In this document: in pieces, positions 1-13,200 of the stretch
Numbering within the stretch: the stretch's first letter is position 1
How the letters are laid out: each line of letters starts with the position of its first letter
Origin: Mactra quadrangularis
Taxonomy: Eukaryota; Mollusca; Bivalvia; Venerida; Mactridae
Direction of reading: 5' to 3'
DNA length: 64,000 bases
Assembly (NCBI GenBank): GCA_025267735.1
Contig: CM046299.1
Coordinates: forward strand, 33,060,887-33,124,886
Notes under the pieces: generated by a model
Told to the model about the DNA's origin: nothing
Database searches by the model: none
Seen by the model: only the letters and a program-made list of their open reading frames with translations
Position numbers and translations under genes: made by a program

Positions 1-243
1 ATATAACCGATTCTATGCCATTCGCTGACATAAATGAGAATATCGTCAACGTTTCTATTATTGCCTTTAGAAATGTTAAAATTGTAGAGTCGTTTATAGT
101 TACATATGAGGCCAAAGAAAGAGAGGGCGAGCGACAAAAACTACAATTACTGAGTCTTCTACTCAGTAGAACGTGCAAGGTGGGGAGACAGAACCTTAAA
201 CACCAGTATTACAGGAATCTCCACCTAATCAGACAAAATAGAA
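1..243. other. Unannotated AT-rich flank
   Basis: The stretch before the first TIR element has an open frame (15-353) that runs into that element and shows no recognisable motif. I see no gene, RNA or repeat of known type here. Confidence 0.5.
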
Positions 244-246
244 CTG

Positions 247-1381
247 GGGCCACTTTCACGAAACAACTTAAGTTCATTTTTAAACTTAAGTTGTTGCTTA
301 AGTCTAGTTTTTATCTTATCACTGTTTCACTAAAAAACTTAAGTCGATTTTGAAACATAAACTTAAGACAAAACTTAAGTCACCTAGGGAGGTGACTTAA
401 GTCTAAAACAGGCAACTTAAGTCAGAAATTTCAATATGGCTGCGCCCAATATTGTAATTCGGAGATGCCATTCGAGTAGGCCGCGAATAACTAGAATACA
501 TTAAACCCATTAGAAGTGTTTGACGACCAATACTTAATAAATATGTACAGGTTATCCAGACCAGCAAGTTACTGCAAGGCCATTTCGTGCGACCTACAAG
601 CAGGTCACATAGTCAGTTTACATGAAAGATCTTGTTGCATTAAAGTTCTATGCTACTGGCACAGAATTCAAATGGCATGACTCATAGAATAAATGGCATT
701 CAAATACAAATATGTATCACTATTTCTATGAAGAGGCGAACAAATAAAAATGCGTTTAAAGACGATTAAAGCTATCTGACAACAAAACTCAGGTTTGAAT
801 GCAAAATAAAAGCAAACAAATAGAATTATGTATCAGTGAATTTTTAAAAAAGCAACGAAATGCAGAATTTGAATAAGAAAATATTGATTTACCTTTTCAG
901 TGATAAACTCATAAATCCAGTTATTTGGCTGCTTTCTAATTAGTCATGAAAGTATTGCCTGCACAGTGATTTTTTTTTGTTTTTCAAGCTTTACATACAT
1001 GTATATATTACACCAACCTGTTTTGCTTTACTTTCGTTCCCTGTTTGTACAAGGATAACACGAGGACATCGTGTATTGATATTTAATGTGTTTGTGTGAT
1101 GTGTATATAAGTCATTGCTAAAAGATTGTACATGTATTACAGCATGCTATTGACGGTTTACACATTACCGGTTTAAAATTGACAGATTTAACAGCGTAGC
1201 TTTGAAATATTGATATAGTCAAAACTTAAGACCAGACTTAAGTCAGGAACAGATAAGATTGTCGTAAGTTTTTTCGAGAAACTGACTTAGTAAAAACTTA
1301 AGTTCACCACAACTTTTAACTTAAGTCCAAGCTTAAGTCTTGACTTATGAAAAAACTTAAGATTTTTTGTGAAAGTGGCCC
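247..1381. mobile_element. Non-autonomous TIR element with many CTTAAG motifs
   Basis: The left end reads GGGCCACTTTCACGAAACAA and the right end is its near-perfect inverse (TTTGTGAAAGTGGCCC). A 3 bp CTG flanks both sides (244-246 and 1382-1384), a plausible target-site duplication. Both terminal ~150 bp zones are packed with AACTTAAGT-like units in both orientations, so each end can fold on itself. The middle (about 450-1200) is AT-rich and has no transposase ORF. A 3 bp duplication and GGG-type ends would fit the PIF/Harbinger group, but no protein supports that class. Confidence 0.7.
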
Positions 1382-1499
1382 CTGCTCTATTTCTTTCCTC
1401 AAATTTTCCCATTTGAACATTCAACAAAACAAACAAGCGTAGAGTATGTATTCGTATCATTTTTAACTCAACTTGTCAACAATAAATATTTTACAATCA

Positions 1500-2180
1500 T
1501 GAAACCTACGAAATTAATGTGCCGTTGTTGCGCTAATGTATCGTTCGTACCCCGCAAGTGGCCCGCAAGATCTCCGTACGATTGTTTACAGCTTTATCTA
1601 CGGGTAAGTGCCGTGCGTGATCGTGTCTAGAAGATGTGCATACACATCTTCCAGACACGGGTCTTTACGACTCTTTTTCATTCCAATTCTTCATACGGAC
1701 CCGTACGTTACCCGCACGACAGCCCGCACAGTCATTTACGAATCTAGCACTTAAATGTCCGTAAACAACATTATTTCGCTATTGTGACCACATCCTTGCG
1801 ATCTTACGGCTTATGGCCTATAATGAAATCGCTTTCAGTCGTACGGTTTGTTACAAGTGACGTTCGGGTCCCGTGCGGCATTCGTACGGGTCATACGATA
1901 CGTATTCCGTTTCTCTTTGTTTTCTTAACAGGCTTTACGTCATCATCTTATCAGACAAAATGTATACGCCCATAGTCCTTGCGGCGGCCGCACGGGAGTC
2001 TTCTACATCCGTAAATAGCCCATACTATGCCCGTACTGCCGCTCTTACGATTGACCGCACGGCTCTAAAATTTATGTGACCACAAACCCAAAGAGAGACC
2101 GTACAATCGCAAGGCTTCCCACGGCCTACGGCTGTTTGCACGTACGGGTCCGCAACAAGCCACGATTTTATGGGACTGAG
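1500..2180. repeat. CpG-rich block of CGTACGGGT-type motifs
   Basis: This ~680 bp block has far more CpG than its surroundings. It repeats words such as CCGTACG, ACGGGTC and CCCGCA in both orientations. It contains a strong hairpin at 1622-1659. The ends share only a loose inverted match (GTTGTTGCG near 1525, CGCAACAA near 2150), so it may be a decayed MITE. The short ORFs here look like chance openings. Confidence 0.35.
1622..1659. repeat. 17-bp-arm hairpin
   Basis: CGTGTCTAGAAGATGTG is followed by the 4 nt CATA and CACATCTTCCAGACACG. The arms pair with one mismatch. It sits inside the CGTACG-rich block. Confidence 0.7.
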
Positions 2181-2257
2181 GCTTTATAGTTATAATATTG
2201 TTAACAGTCCCCTGCGGTATAAACACCGGTAGGGGAATATTGGTTTGCACTCCGTCC

Positions 2258-2258
2258 A

Positions 2259-2320
<62 letters not shown>

Positions 2321-2380
2321 CGTCCGTCCGTCCGTCCGTCCGTCCGTCCGTCCGTCCGTCCGTCCGTCCGTCCGTCCATC
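2258..2380. repeat. (CTGT)n(CCGT)n compound microsatellite
   Basis: A run of CTGT units changes to CCGT units at about 2315, without interruption on either side of the switch. Long ORFs on both strands here are simply translations of the tetranucleotide repeat. Confidence 0.95.
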
Positions 2381-3175
2381 CGTTAAATATGGATCCCGCG
2401 ATTTCGAAAAAAGTATCTGAGCTATTTTGCTGAAACTTGGTAAATGAATACACTAAAATGATCCTATCATTTTTCTTTTTCTGATCAAAATTCTGGTTGC
2501 TATGGATACGGGAATAGTTAAAATTTGATATAAAAGCTAGTATTCTGGTTTAATCTTTGAAGTCTATCTTTTTATTTTATTTTTTTGTGTTGCTGACATA
2601 GTCAGAAGACATATATGTGTCACTCATGGTGTCCGCAATAGCAACCAGGGTGGTGGTGGCGGCGTCGGTGTCCCATTTCTTATCCGGGACATAACTCTAA
2701 AACTACTGGAGGTATTGACTTGAAACTTAATAGGTAGATAGAACTCATCAAGTAGAAGTGCAGTGCATAAAAACTGTTACTCTGCCTTGCCTGATTTTGG
2801 AGTTATTTTCCCTTTTTTATACTTTTCACTTTTTCCAGGACATATCTCTTAAACTAAAAGAGGTATATGTATTTATGTGAAACTTTGTATGTCGATGGAT
2901 CTTATCAAGTAGAAGTGCAGTGCATAGAACTGTAACTCTGCCTTGTCTATTTTTGGAGTTATCGTTATTATCATACGTTTTGCTAGTTCAGGACATAACT
3001 CTAAAAATACTGGAGATATCAACTTGAAACATTTTAGCTAAATAGATCTAATTATGGAGAAATCCAGTACCCAAGAACAATAATTGTTCTTTGCATAATT
3101 TTGAGGTAATTGTTCTTTGTAATTTCTTATTCTTGTCTGCTGCATAACTTTAAAGGTATTTTCCTATTTTGCTTG
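2381..3175 (+). repeat. Three degenerate ~150 bp tandem units beginning GGACATAACTCT
   Basis: Units begin near 2684, 2837 and 2990. Each starts GGACATA(A/T)CTCT and continues with AAA(C/A)TA...GGAGGTAT-type words, a TTGAAAC block, and (in the first two) AAGTAGAAGTGCAGTGCAT. The unit sits just 3' of the tetranucleotide microsatellite. It is repetitive and non-coding. Confidence 0.6.
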
Positions 3176-3673
3176 TCTGAGGTATAATCACATTATTTGT
3201 AGATTCCCCATTCTTCAGGTATAAAGGTAAATAACTGGTATGCTATTGTCAGGCGACACAGACTTGCAGCCCTTTGTGTCAAGGCTGAGGCCAAAGGTCA
3301 AATGTCAAGAATGCTTGGTCCTAACATATGGGTACACTGCCTCGCCCAGCAAATCTCTATGGTTTTTTTTGGTCTTAGGTCAAGGTCATGCTGCTGTTCT
3401 TAAATTAGACATAGATAACCGGTATGGGAATTCAGTATTGCCTGCAATACATACTGACCTTGTTCTGATTTAATGAAACCTTCAATGCGTTAATTATCTA
3501 CAGTACGACTTACGAATAACTACAAATGCAATATGCAATACTTCATGAGAGGCACTGTATATGATTTGTTACATAGTTTTTATTGTTAGGGTAAGTACTA
3601 GTGTCAACATTTCTTCAAATCAATAGTCACAGCTTTATCTGTACTACTTGTCTCATGTACTTTAATTTTACAG
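3176..3673. other. Intronic or 5' sequence before the first recognised exon
   Basis: No exon could be supported here. The 77-residue ORF at 3240-3473 has no motif. The sequence is probably intron, because the first recognised exon begins in the middle of a codon. Confidence 0.4.
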
Positions 3674-3878
3674 GCGTTACCATTACGGAATATTCAACAT
3701 TTACAATCAGTTTTGTAGTGACCAATCTTTTATCTACTATACAAGAAACAGATATTAGAATAGACGATGGTGGCAGAGGTTTTGTTCAACCTCCTATATT
3801 CTTAGGTCCAACTTTAAAAGTAGGAGAAAATTATACCGGGAATTTTACGCTAAAAGTTGGATTTGCTGGATTACCTCT
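3674..3878 (+). CDS. Exon of the membrane-protein gene, beta-rich extracellular segment
   Basis: The acceptor is TTTTACAG and the donor is CT|GTAAGT. The exon enters at codon position 2 and leaves after two codon bases. It begins VTITEYSTFTISFVV and holds the sequons NYT and NFT. The alternating hydrophobic pattern suggests beta strands. Confidence 0.75.
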
Positions 3879-6800
3879 GTAAGTCAAGTAATATCGGTTT
3901 TATCCCAACAATTCAATGCCGTATTATTTAATAATAATAAATAGTATCACGTAAGAAAAATAAATCGTTTTAAATGTCGTTTTCTAAACACAACACAGTC
4001 ATATACATGTAGTGTAATGACTTGGATTTTTCAACTTAATTGACCTACGATGATGAACTTTTTTTAAGTTCTTTACTCGGTTGAATTTAGTGCAAGTACT
4101 TTCACAATTAAGTTAAAATCATTTTCCGTTTCAGGTCAATATAGTTTAAAAAAGGGTTTAATAAAGTAAATTTCAATTCAATTCAGATCAATAAAATTCA
4201 ATGTCAATTCAATACTTAAAAACATTAAATTCAATTAAATTCAGATTGAAAAAATGTCTTTGTAACTACATTGTAAATTAAGATTGTCATCGCGTGTGTC
4301 TTAGAAAATGTGTCTCACTTAATGTTGACCGATTGTTTTTGCTCGCTCTGCAGATCTGTAAAGATTACAGCCAGAGAATATGCCTCAGGATCAGGAAAAC
4401 AAAAACCAAGTATTGCAGAAGAAAGGAATTTCACAATAGTATCAAGAACTACGTCGGTAAGTTTCCGAACTCAGGTACTGAGGTTTAAATAATTATTAAA
4501 TTTTCTGGCAAAAAAAACCAAAACAAAAGTATTTAGTGATAACCACAAATAAAAAACTATCAAAAAGGCCTGACCAGTTTACCCTGTGTAATGATGTTTA
4601 CATGTGGTAATGGTATGAGCGAAAAAACAAAAGAAATAGTGCCTTCGATACGTTGATTAAGAATCATTCGAATGAACCGATAACAAATTTATCATTTTGG
4701 TAGACATAACTACAGGTCGTCCACGTAATCATATTTCTGCCACCAGATAACCACATAATAAACACGTTAATTACGTTAATGTACAAAATACCGCTAACTG
4801 GTAAGTGGTTAACTAGTAACGAAACTAGTAAACCAGATAATTAACTAGTTAATTTAGTAGTTAACTAGTTACGTAACTAGTTATTTTTCAATAAATAAAA
4901 GATCATAACAGGAAAAAAATGAAAGTTAGTGCTTACATGTACAACTGCCATTGTGTATTATTTTACCAATTTAATGTTAAGTTGTAAACTAGTTACGTAA
5001 CAAGTTAATCACTTAATTAACTAGTTAATTATCGGGTTAACTAGTTACGCAACTAGTTAACCACTTACCAGTTAGCGGTATTTTGTACAAGTGGTAAGTG
5101 CTTAGCTAGTTACGTAACTAGTCAACCACTTAATTAACTAGATAGTTAAGTGATTATCTAGTTAACGCAACTAGTTAACCTGTTATCACTTATCTATAAA
5201 TAGAATTGTTTTGCTGAACTATATTGATTAACAGTCACACTACGCAATATCTATTTATAGATAAGTGGTAAGTGGTTATCTAGTTACGTTAACTAGATAA
5301 TCACTTAATTAACTAGTTAATTAAGTGGTTAACAAGTTACGTTACTAGTTACCCACTTACCATCTATACAAAATATCGCTAACTGGTAAGTGGTTATCTA
5401 GTTACGTTAACTATATATAATCACTTAATTAACTAGTTAATTAAATGGTTAACTAGTTATGTATCTAGTTAACCACTTAACATTTAATGGTAAACTAATA
5501 CAAGAATGGCAGTTGTAGGCACTGACTTGCATATATTTCCTGTTATGATCTTTTATTTAATGAAAAAATAACTAGTTACGTAACTAGTTAACCACTTAAT
5601 TAACTAGTTAATTATCTGGTTAACTAGTTACGTAACTAGTAAACCACTTAAATAACGAGTTAGTTTTGTGGTTATCTGGTGGCAGAAATATGCCACCATA
5701 GTATTTATATCTCAGACATTACAAAATTGGTCACAAAATTTCTAGCCCTTCGTACGCAATGGAAAACAATGCGAAATGGCTGTTTACAGCTGGATCCTTA
5801 TGATTATAAAATTGACTTTGTCATATGCATCAACCGTAAGAAACGGTGTTGGTAGTTTTTAACCTTAAATAATTAAATGAAGATGCATAGTAAAACTAAA
5901 TATAGCTCGTTTAGGATAACTTGAGACAAAATACAACGATACCATTTTTATACACAGGTGGATTTAAGTATAATACACGTAGTTATCGACTATTATTATA
6001 CATGTTTTGATGTATTAAATTTAGTACGAGAACACACGTTCCACGCATTAAGACATGTTTAATACTTTTATTACACAAAATCAGCTGACCTCCCTGTTTT
6101 ATGTAATACCTGAGTCCCAAATATGTAAACAAACTGAGTCGTTTGTCTCAAGTTATCCTAAACGAGCTATAGTAATGAACAATTATTAGTAAACAAAAAG
6201 AATTTGGAGGTTTGTGTGCTTTATTTTTAAATGAATTGTGTCATATCATTATGCATAATCATTTTAGGGGTTGCCTGTCACATTTAAAACGAGACTAACA
6301 ACGACTGCTTCTAACCAAGTTCAATCATCATTATCTACCAGTAAAACTCAATCTGGTGTCACTGCTGGTGGCTCGTTATCTGGTACAACTACAATGGTGG
6401 TAAGTTTATTTATATTGCTTACTTTATCATCAGCTGTTAGCTCAGTTTCATCATTGTCAACTTTAAAATATGAGCTGAATTTGTAATCTGTAATCAATGT
6501 CAAATCCTGATAGTATTAGCAAAACTTAGTGTATATTACCATTCGATGAACAAATCATCCGTGTTATCAAACAGTTATATCATAAAGTTACATTACATTT
6601 TTGTCTTGGATCTGTATTAAATATTATTTCAAGTTTTTATGTCTATCAAACGACGCGTTTAAATACTTAGCTGATATTATTCTAGGTAAATCGCACCTGC
6701 CCGGCTAGCACTATCTTCCAAGCGTCGTGACTTTGATTTCTGAACGAGATCTACATACTTTTTGGAAGGAATGTTTTTTCAAAAATTCCTTTTTATGTCG

Positions 6801-7045
6801 GCGCTCTGCGAAATTTGAAAAAGAACGAAGAACACATAATTGAATTCTGTTGCGACCCAGAAATAGTGCAACAGAAAAATGTGTATACTATCAATCGCAG
6901 ATGAATTGAAAAAACTAATTTAAGCAAATACTTAAAATTATGATATTAAATGTTTTTCACATTAATCAAAGATTATTCTAACTGTGTACGGAGAAAAGTT
7001 ATTTTGTATTATTGCGCATTTGTAACTGCCAACACTTGTATATAT

Positions 7046-7119
<74 letters not shown>

Positions 7120-7199
7120 TAAACTAAATCATTATAGGAATTCATGAATACATTACCTATATATTCATGTACATAGTTTGTGAATGCATGTATTCAGAA

Positions 7200-7232
<33 letters not shown>

Positions 7233-10200
7233 AGTGTTGGCAGTTATATATACATTTAGCTGACCTCATTGTAACCGCTGCCGTGGCGTAGTGGTTAGCA
7301 TGCCTGGCTTCGAAACCCGGTCGATACCCTATACATGAGTTTTTGGGGATTTTTTTTGGTTTAGGCTGCAATAATTTGATCATATTGTCGTCAGATTTAC
7401 TGCACTTATAATTTTTAAAAAATTTTTTTATTTTTTTACTCTCGTTGATACTTATAAAATTAATACATCAATTATAAATGCAATGCGCGTTTACCATAAA
7501 CTTTACATTAACACATGATCATCAGTTGAACACTGATGACAGTGATGTCTCCATCAATTCTACAAAGCTCTGGATACGTGACGTCATATGTTCCCCCGGC
7601 TGTGTAAAAATAATTCAAAATACTATTGGTGAAAAGCAGGTAAGACTATTGAACATTATAATTGTTAATGCCCCAAAATACTCAAGAGACTTATTTTGAA
7701 ATAAAATTGTATTTTGCATAACGTACCCCAAGACTAGATTTATATACCAAAAGGTTTAGTCAATTTTTATTTTAGAAGGGTGCTGATTCTAATTGTTTTC
7801 TTCCACATATTTTAGGTATATTAACATGTTGTTGTTGTTTCTTGTTTAGTCTATAGCATAGTTTGCATAAATGACAAGCCTGTATTTATTCACTTAAAAG
7901 TTAACCAGTTTGGTCCATTTTTATTTTATAGGGATGCTGACTCTAAAATCTTCATACTTGTTGACTTAAGTACACTGAGTAGTTGTTTGTTGTTGAGTCA
8001 TTCCCATAATTATTATCCAAATAATATAACTTTATTTATACTCAAAAAGTCAACAGGACTCGTTCATTTATATTTTACAGGGGTGCTCAGCTGGTGATCA
8101 TTCTGGATTACTTAATTATATAAAGCAGTTGTATCTTGTTGAGTCAATCTCTTATTTACCCAATAACATTAAGACTTTTCTTAAACACCAAAATCAACAG
8201 GTTTGTTCCATCATGATGTTAGCCGAGCTGATTCTAAATTATACAGAAATATTGGAAGTATTAAGTTGAGGGTTAATATTGAATCAATTCACTTAAAGCC
8301 CCATTACTAAATAGAACGCTGATAATTGTCAAGTATCACGCTTTTGCTTAAAACTCATGCAAACATTAAATGAATATATAAAACGCACCCAAAGCACAAA
8401 AAAAACCAAAGTAATGACTCTACGAAAAATCACGGAACTCAACGATCGAGATCGGAACATCCCGTGGTGGCTAAAAATAACCACAACTTTAAATCGGAAG
8501 AAAACAAATTTTCTGCTTTGATAAATACACTTTAGTATAGTGAATTTCGTGCCAATTAAAACTCACGAAATCATGTAAATAGTTTTATACATGAACATAT
8601 ACTGACGGGAAAAAGAAACGAACCAATTAAGTCATACGATATACAGAAACGTTTGCTGATAGGATACGTTTAGGTAGAATGAGTGTAATGTTGGTAAGAC
8701 AACTAGATATTAGACAACGGTGACCCCCTCTCAGCCAATCAAAATGCTTAAAAAGTGTTTGATAAATCCCATATCACACGGTAAAGTGTTTGATATTATC
8801 AGATCGTTTTCTCCGTGCGTTAAACTCGAGAAAACTATGAGTGAAAGTATGGGGTGGATCCAGACTTTTTAAGTGGGGTGCACAATAAGAAAAAATGAAA
8901 TGTTATAGTTCGTATACAAGCGGCCACTAACATTGGAAAAGTTTAAGTATGATCTAATTTGTTGACAAGCGTAAGTCATTACATTGTACAACCCCTTGTA
9001 AAAAGTCTAGAAACGCCCCATAATCAGTTTAATACAATTAACTGAAATGCTTCAATACGCTTATATGTATTTAGTCTGGATTACCTGCCCCTTTCCACTA
9101 TTGTTATCAGGTCAGGCAAAGCACGATCATGGCTGCACTCCCAGTTTTTATTCAGATAAGAAAATTAACGTCTAAGTATTTTTTTATCTGCATGATCATT
9201 TGCTGACAATAGTAACTTAAGTAGGAATTCGGTACTATATAAGAAATTCAAAGTCAATTTACTAATTGCTCGTATAATTAGCGAACAATTAAGCAAAAAC
9301 CATTTATCGAAGTGAACACAATTCAGGCGTGAAATAGTCTCGTTAGAATTTCGGAAACTTTATTTAGCATAAATGTAACCGAACTACTAAAACAATTATC
9401 CACTGTAATTCTTGTACAATGATCCTTAGGTTTAAGCCCGTGTAGTGAGAAATTTTCATATGAAAACATTATTATCCAATGCCTTATTCATTTCATAGGG
9501 CGCGGCCATTATCATGCTTTGTCTGACGTTCTTTTACCTGTCAAAGTACGACTGGGAACCGGACAAATCTATTTGAAAGCCAACCGAAGTTTTGAGAAAA
9601 TAACTGTCCTTATTGCTTATTACCGGGAGACAGGGAAGCACATTTTTTATAAGTCTAAAACTACTGCAAACGAATGATTTTATTGAATTTATCCGATCAA
9701 GTTAATACAACATGTTATGATATTTTAAAGGAAACCAAGATCTATATTTAAGACAAAAAGCTTTTCGATCAATTGTATTTTGGATAGTTCATATTTTTAA
9801 CAAAGCAATTGTTAAGGCGTCATCATGCACAAATGTTTATAAAACATTATGTATTTAACAATGTAATTGAGATTTTCTACCATTTTTGTTCATGACAATC
9901 GTCTTGATGATTTTAAGCAGGTGAAAAAAATATTGGTAGGGACTAGGGGTTGATTCAAAGGTCCACTTGATCCTACATAATAGAACGACCAGTATTATGT
10001 AACACAATACATCATAAGCAAATTTTGTTAGCATACCTATATATGTGATTATTCTGCTGATGCAATTCACATCTATCCACTCTCTTGATTACATATTAAA
10101 CCGACTATATATGAGAAATATTGTCTAAATAGAATATTCACATGTTTATTAGGTATAACAATGCAGAAAATGATGAAATTCGTAAAACAATAACATGTAC

Positions 10201-13200
10201 TTACAGCCAAATAACACTCTTGGTTAGCCAAAAATTTGTTTAGTTCTGCGATAAAGAATTATTCCTAAGACGAAGCACCACTGTGATTGTTTATCAAAAA
10301 TGATTGTTGATTTGTATTCTTTATTTATTGTTTAACTGTCGATAAATTATGTACATGGGCACAAATATTTATATCCATGAATAACACAATCTAAATGTTG
10401 TTCATGAGTTTTAATTAGCCTTCGTACGAAATTCACGACACAAATATCGTACGCTTTAGATTAAGGCCAAACATATTTCTCTGCGTTTTATACGGCTTTA
10501 AGGTGACAGTAGTATAAATACGTGACAAAATAAATGAGAATGGACATTATGAACATATAATTTTCTACCCGTTGTCTAAGTCGGATAGAGTACTCGTAGC
10601 AGTTTGATATGAGATTTATCTGCTCGCTTCGCTCGTTGATAAATCCCATATCAAACTGCTACTCATGCTCTATCCTATACATTATTTACGCCATCGTCAT
10701 TCGCGTATAGCTCGTTTAGGATAACTTGAGACAAAATACAACGATACCATTTTTATACACAGGTGGATTTAAGTATAATACACGTAATTATCGACTATTA
10801 TTATACATGTTTTGATGTATTAAATTTAGTACGAGAACACACGTTCCACGCATTAAGACATGTTTAATACTTTTATTACACAAAATCAGCTGACCTCCCT
10901 GTTTTATGAAATACCTGAGTCCCAAATATGTAAACAAACTGAGTCGTTTGTCTCAAGTTATCCTAAACGAGCTATAACAGATTTTCATGGCAGTATCTAC
11001 GTCATGTGTGGTGAAAGGGTAACCGTGTATGCCAAATAAGTCGATAAACAATGAGAAATCTTCTTGTTCGGCGTAAACGGTTCTAAATTTATGCCACCGT
11101 CACCAACGTCTATCTCTCCGCTCGTATCATCGCGGTCATGGTGTTGGGCGAATGGAGAGTTCAGTGAGGATTCGCGTTTCGGCTTATGTTTTTTGTCGTT
11201 GTTTTTTAACGTCGCATTCAACACATATATACGTCATATATACGACGGCCAGCTCTTCCTACTATAGGTTTCCTGGACACTTATCTGTCACCAGTACTAA
11301 CTTACCCTACCGCGAGGCCGACAACTCATGTATAGAGTATGACCTGCCGCGACCGGCTTTCGAATTCGCGATCTCCGGATTCGAATATAGACATGCTAAT
11401 CACTACGCCACGGCCGCAGCTTTCGGCTTATGTAACGCCCTCAGATTTATCAATGTTTCAAAACGAGTTTAAGTCACAACTCGTTGTTTGCTAAGGTAAT
11501 CTCGTGGACATACACCTAGACCGCATGTCACCAAGGACTTCTTACTGTGTAAAAACATTAATGTTTCCATATGTTATTCTGAATCACGAAAATTATGTAC
11601 CTAGTTGAAATGAGGCGTTTCTTTTTAGCATCAGTTTAGATATTTGCGTACTAAAAATTTGCACGCACTGATTTCTCGAGTAAACCACTGGAAAAACGAT
11701 ATGACATATCCAACACTTTACAATTTTGTGTAAGTTTTTGCAAACACCTTTTAAGCAACTTGATTGGCTGAGAGGGTATCTCCGTAGTATAATTTGCATG
11801 TTATAAAAGTACCCCACTTTTATAAGAAATTAATATCTTAAATAACTTGACCCCTAAAAGGGAACCCGCTAGAGAGAGTTATTATAATCCAAAGGCAGTT
11901 ATATTCTATTGTCTTTTTGATAGTTTTACTTGATTTTTAATTGATAATAAATATTTTGTCTTCGTTTAGTGGCTTTAATGTATTAGCCATACAGTACATG
12001 TATAATAATATAGAATAGTAAATGCAAATGGAACAAACTACAGTCATTAATGATGTATGTACCATATTAAAAGCATTTACGCATGTTAACAGCTAGTAAT
12101 CTTTCTCACAACAACCTGCAAAGTAATCAGAGCTATATACCATGTACCCCAATAACAAAATAATTAAGTTCAAGTATGAAAGATTTTGACATATTTTATT
12201 TTTGATTGTATCAAATCAATATGCTGAATAAATGACCAACTGGTATAAACACTAAAAAGTTACTTATAATGATTTTCTGAACTACACGTTATAGGGGGTT
12301 TTTGTAAAAAGTTCATATTTAACATGTATTTTTACATTTGGTATAAAAATGTTCATAAAAATATCACAAATGTATTCCTCGCCTTTCGCTCTTTCTCAAA
12401 ATGCCAAAATGGAAAAAACAAATTTCGCTGGCTCGCTCCATTGTTTTAAGACAAAATTCATACAACATATGATCAATTTGTTGTGACCTTAACGTCATAG
12501 CAACACATATTGTATAGGTTATATCACGGAGATCAGTCCATCCACTAACTGTTCCTGAAAAGGCTAAATCTCTAGATTTAGCTGTTAACCAACAACAAGG
12601 CGCACCAGTGACTGACTACTGCTCTACATGATTTAGAATCAGTGGTAGGAGGGAGAATGACCGTAGAAATTAGTTCAGAACTAAGCTCCACGAATGTATG
12701 CCCTGCCCGGGAATCAAACCTACGACCCTCGATCAGTAGAATAATGGGCATGTAAAATGAAATATGAAACACAGTTGACTATGAATAATAAAGATTAAAG
12801 AGATAATGAGGGATATCGAAATAGTATCTTTGAACTCTAAAAATGATAAAATCCTTCAAAAATTCCTTCCATCACTACTTTCAGTACTTTGATTTTAGTT
12901 TTGTCAAAATACTTTTTAGGCTAAATTTGAATCGTTTACGTTCAATGCGGTTGCCATTTACTGGAAAAGGTATTTTCTTACTATACTTTGTTAACAGCGT
13001 CGGTCCGGAGATCTGTCCAAGGAAAGCGTGTTGGATGACTAAAAATAAAATAAAAGCGGTCTTAAAAACAATGCTTACAAAACGTGTATGAATATGTGTG
13101 TATCAGATAATTTTTATAATAAGGAAAAAACAGCAACAACTCTGATTTGTTCTCCAAATACAATCATTATTTAACTTTCAGCCCGGTGGGAACAATGCTG

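Noticed and set aside
2065..2453. Long ORFs on both strands with Thr-Asp-Gly-Arg or Cys-Leu-Ser-Val repeats
   Set aside because: They are translations of the (CTGT)n(CCGT)n microsatellite, open because the tetranucleotide has no stop in any frame.
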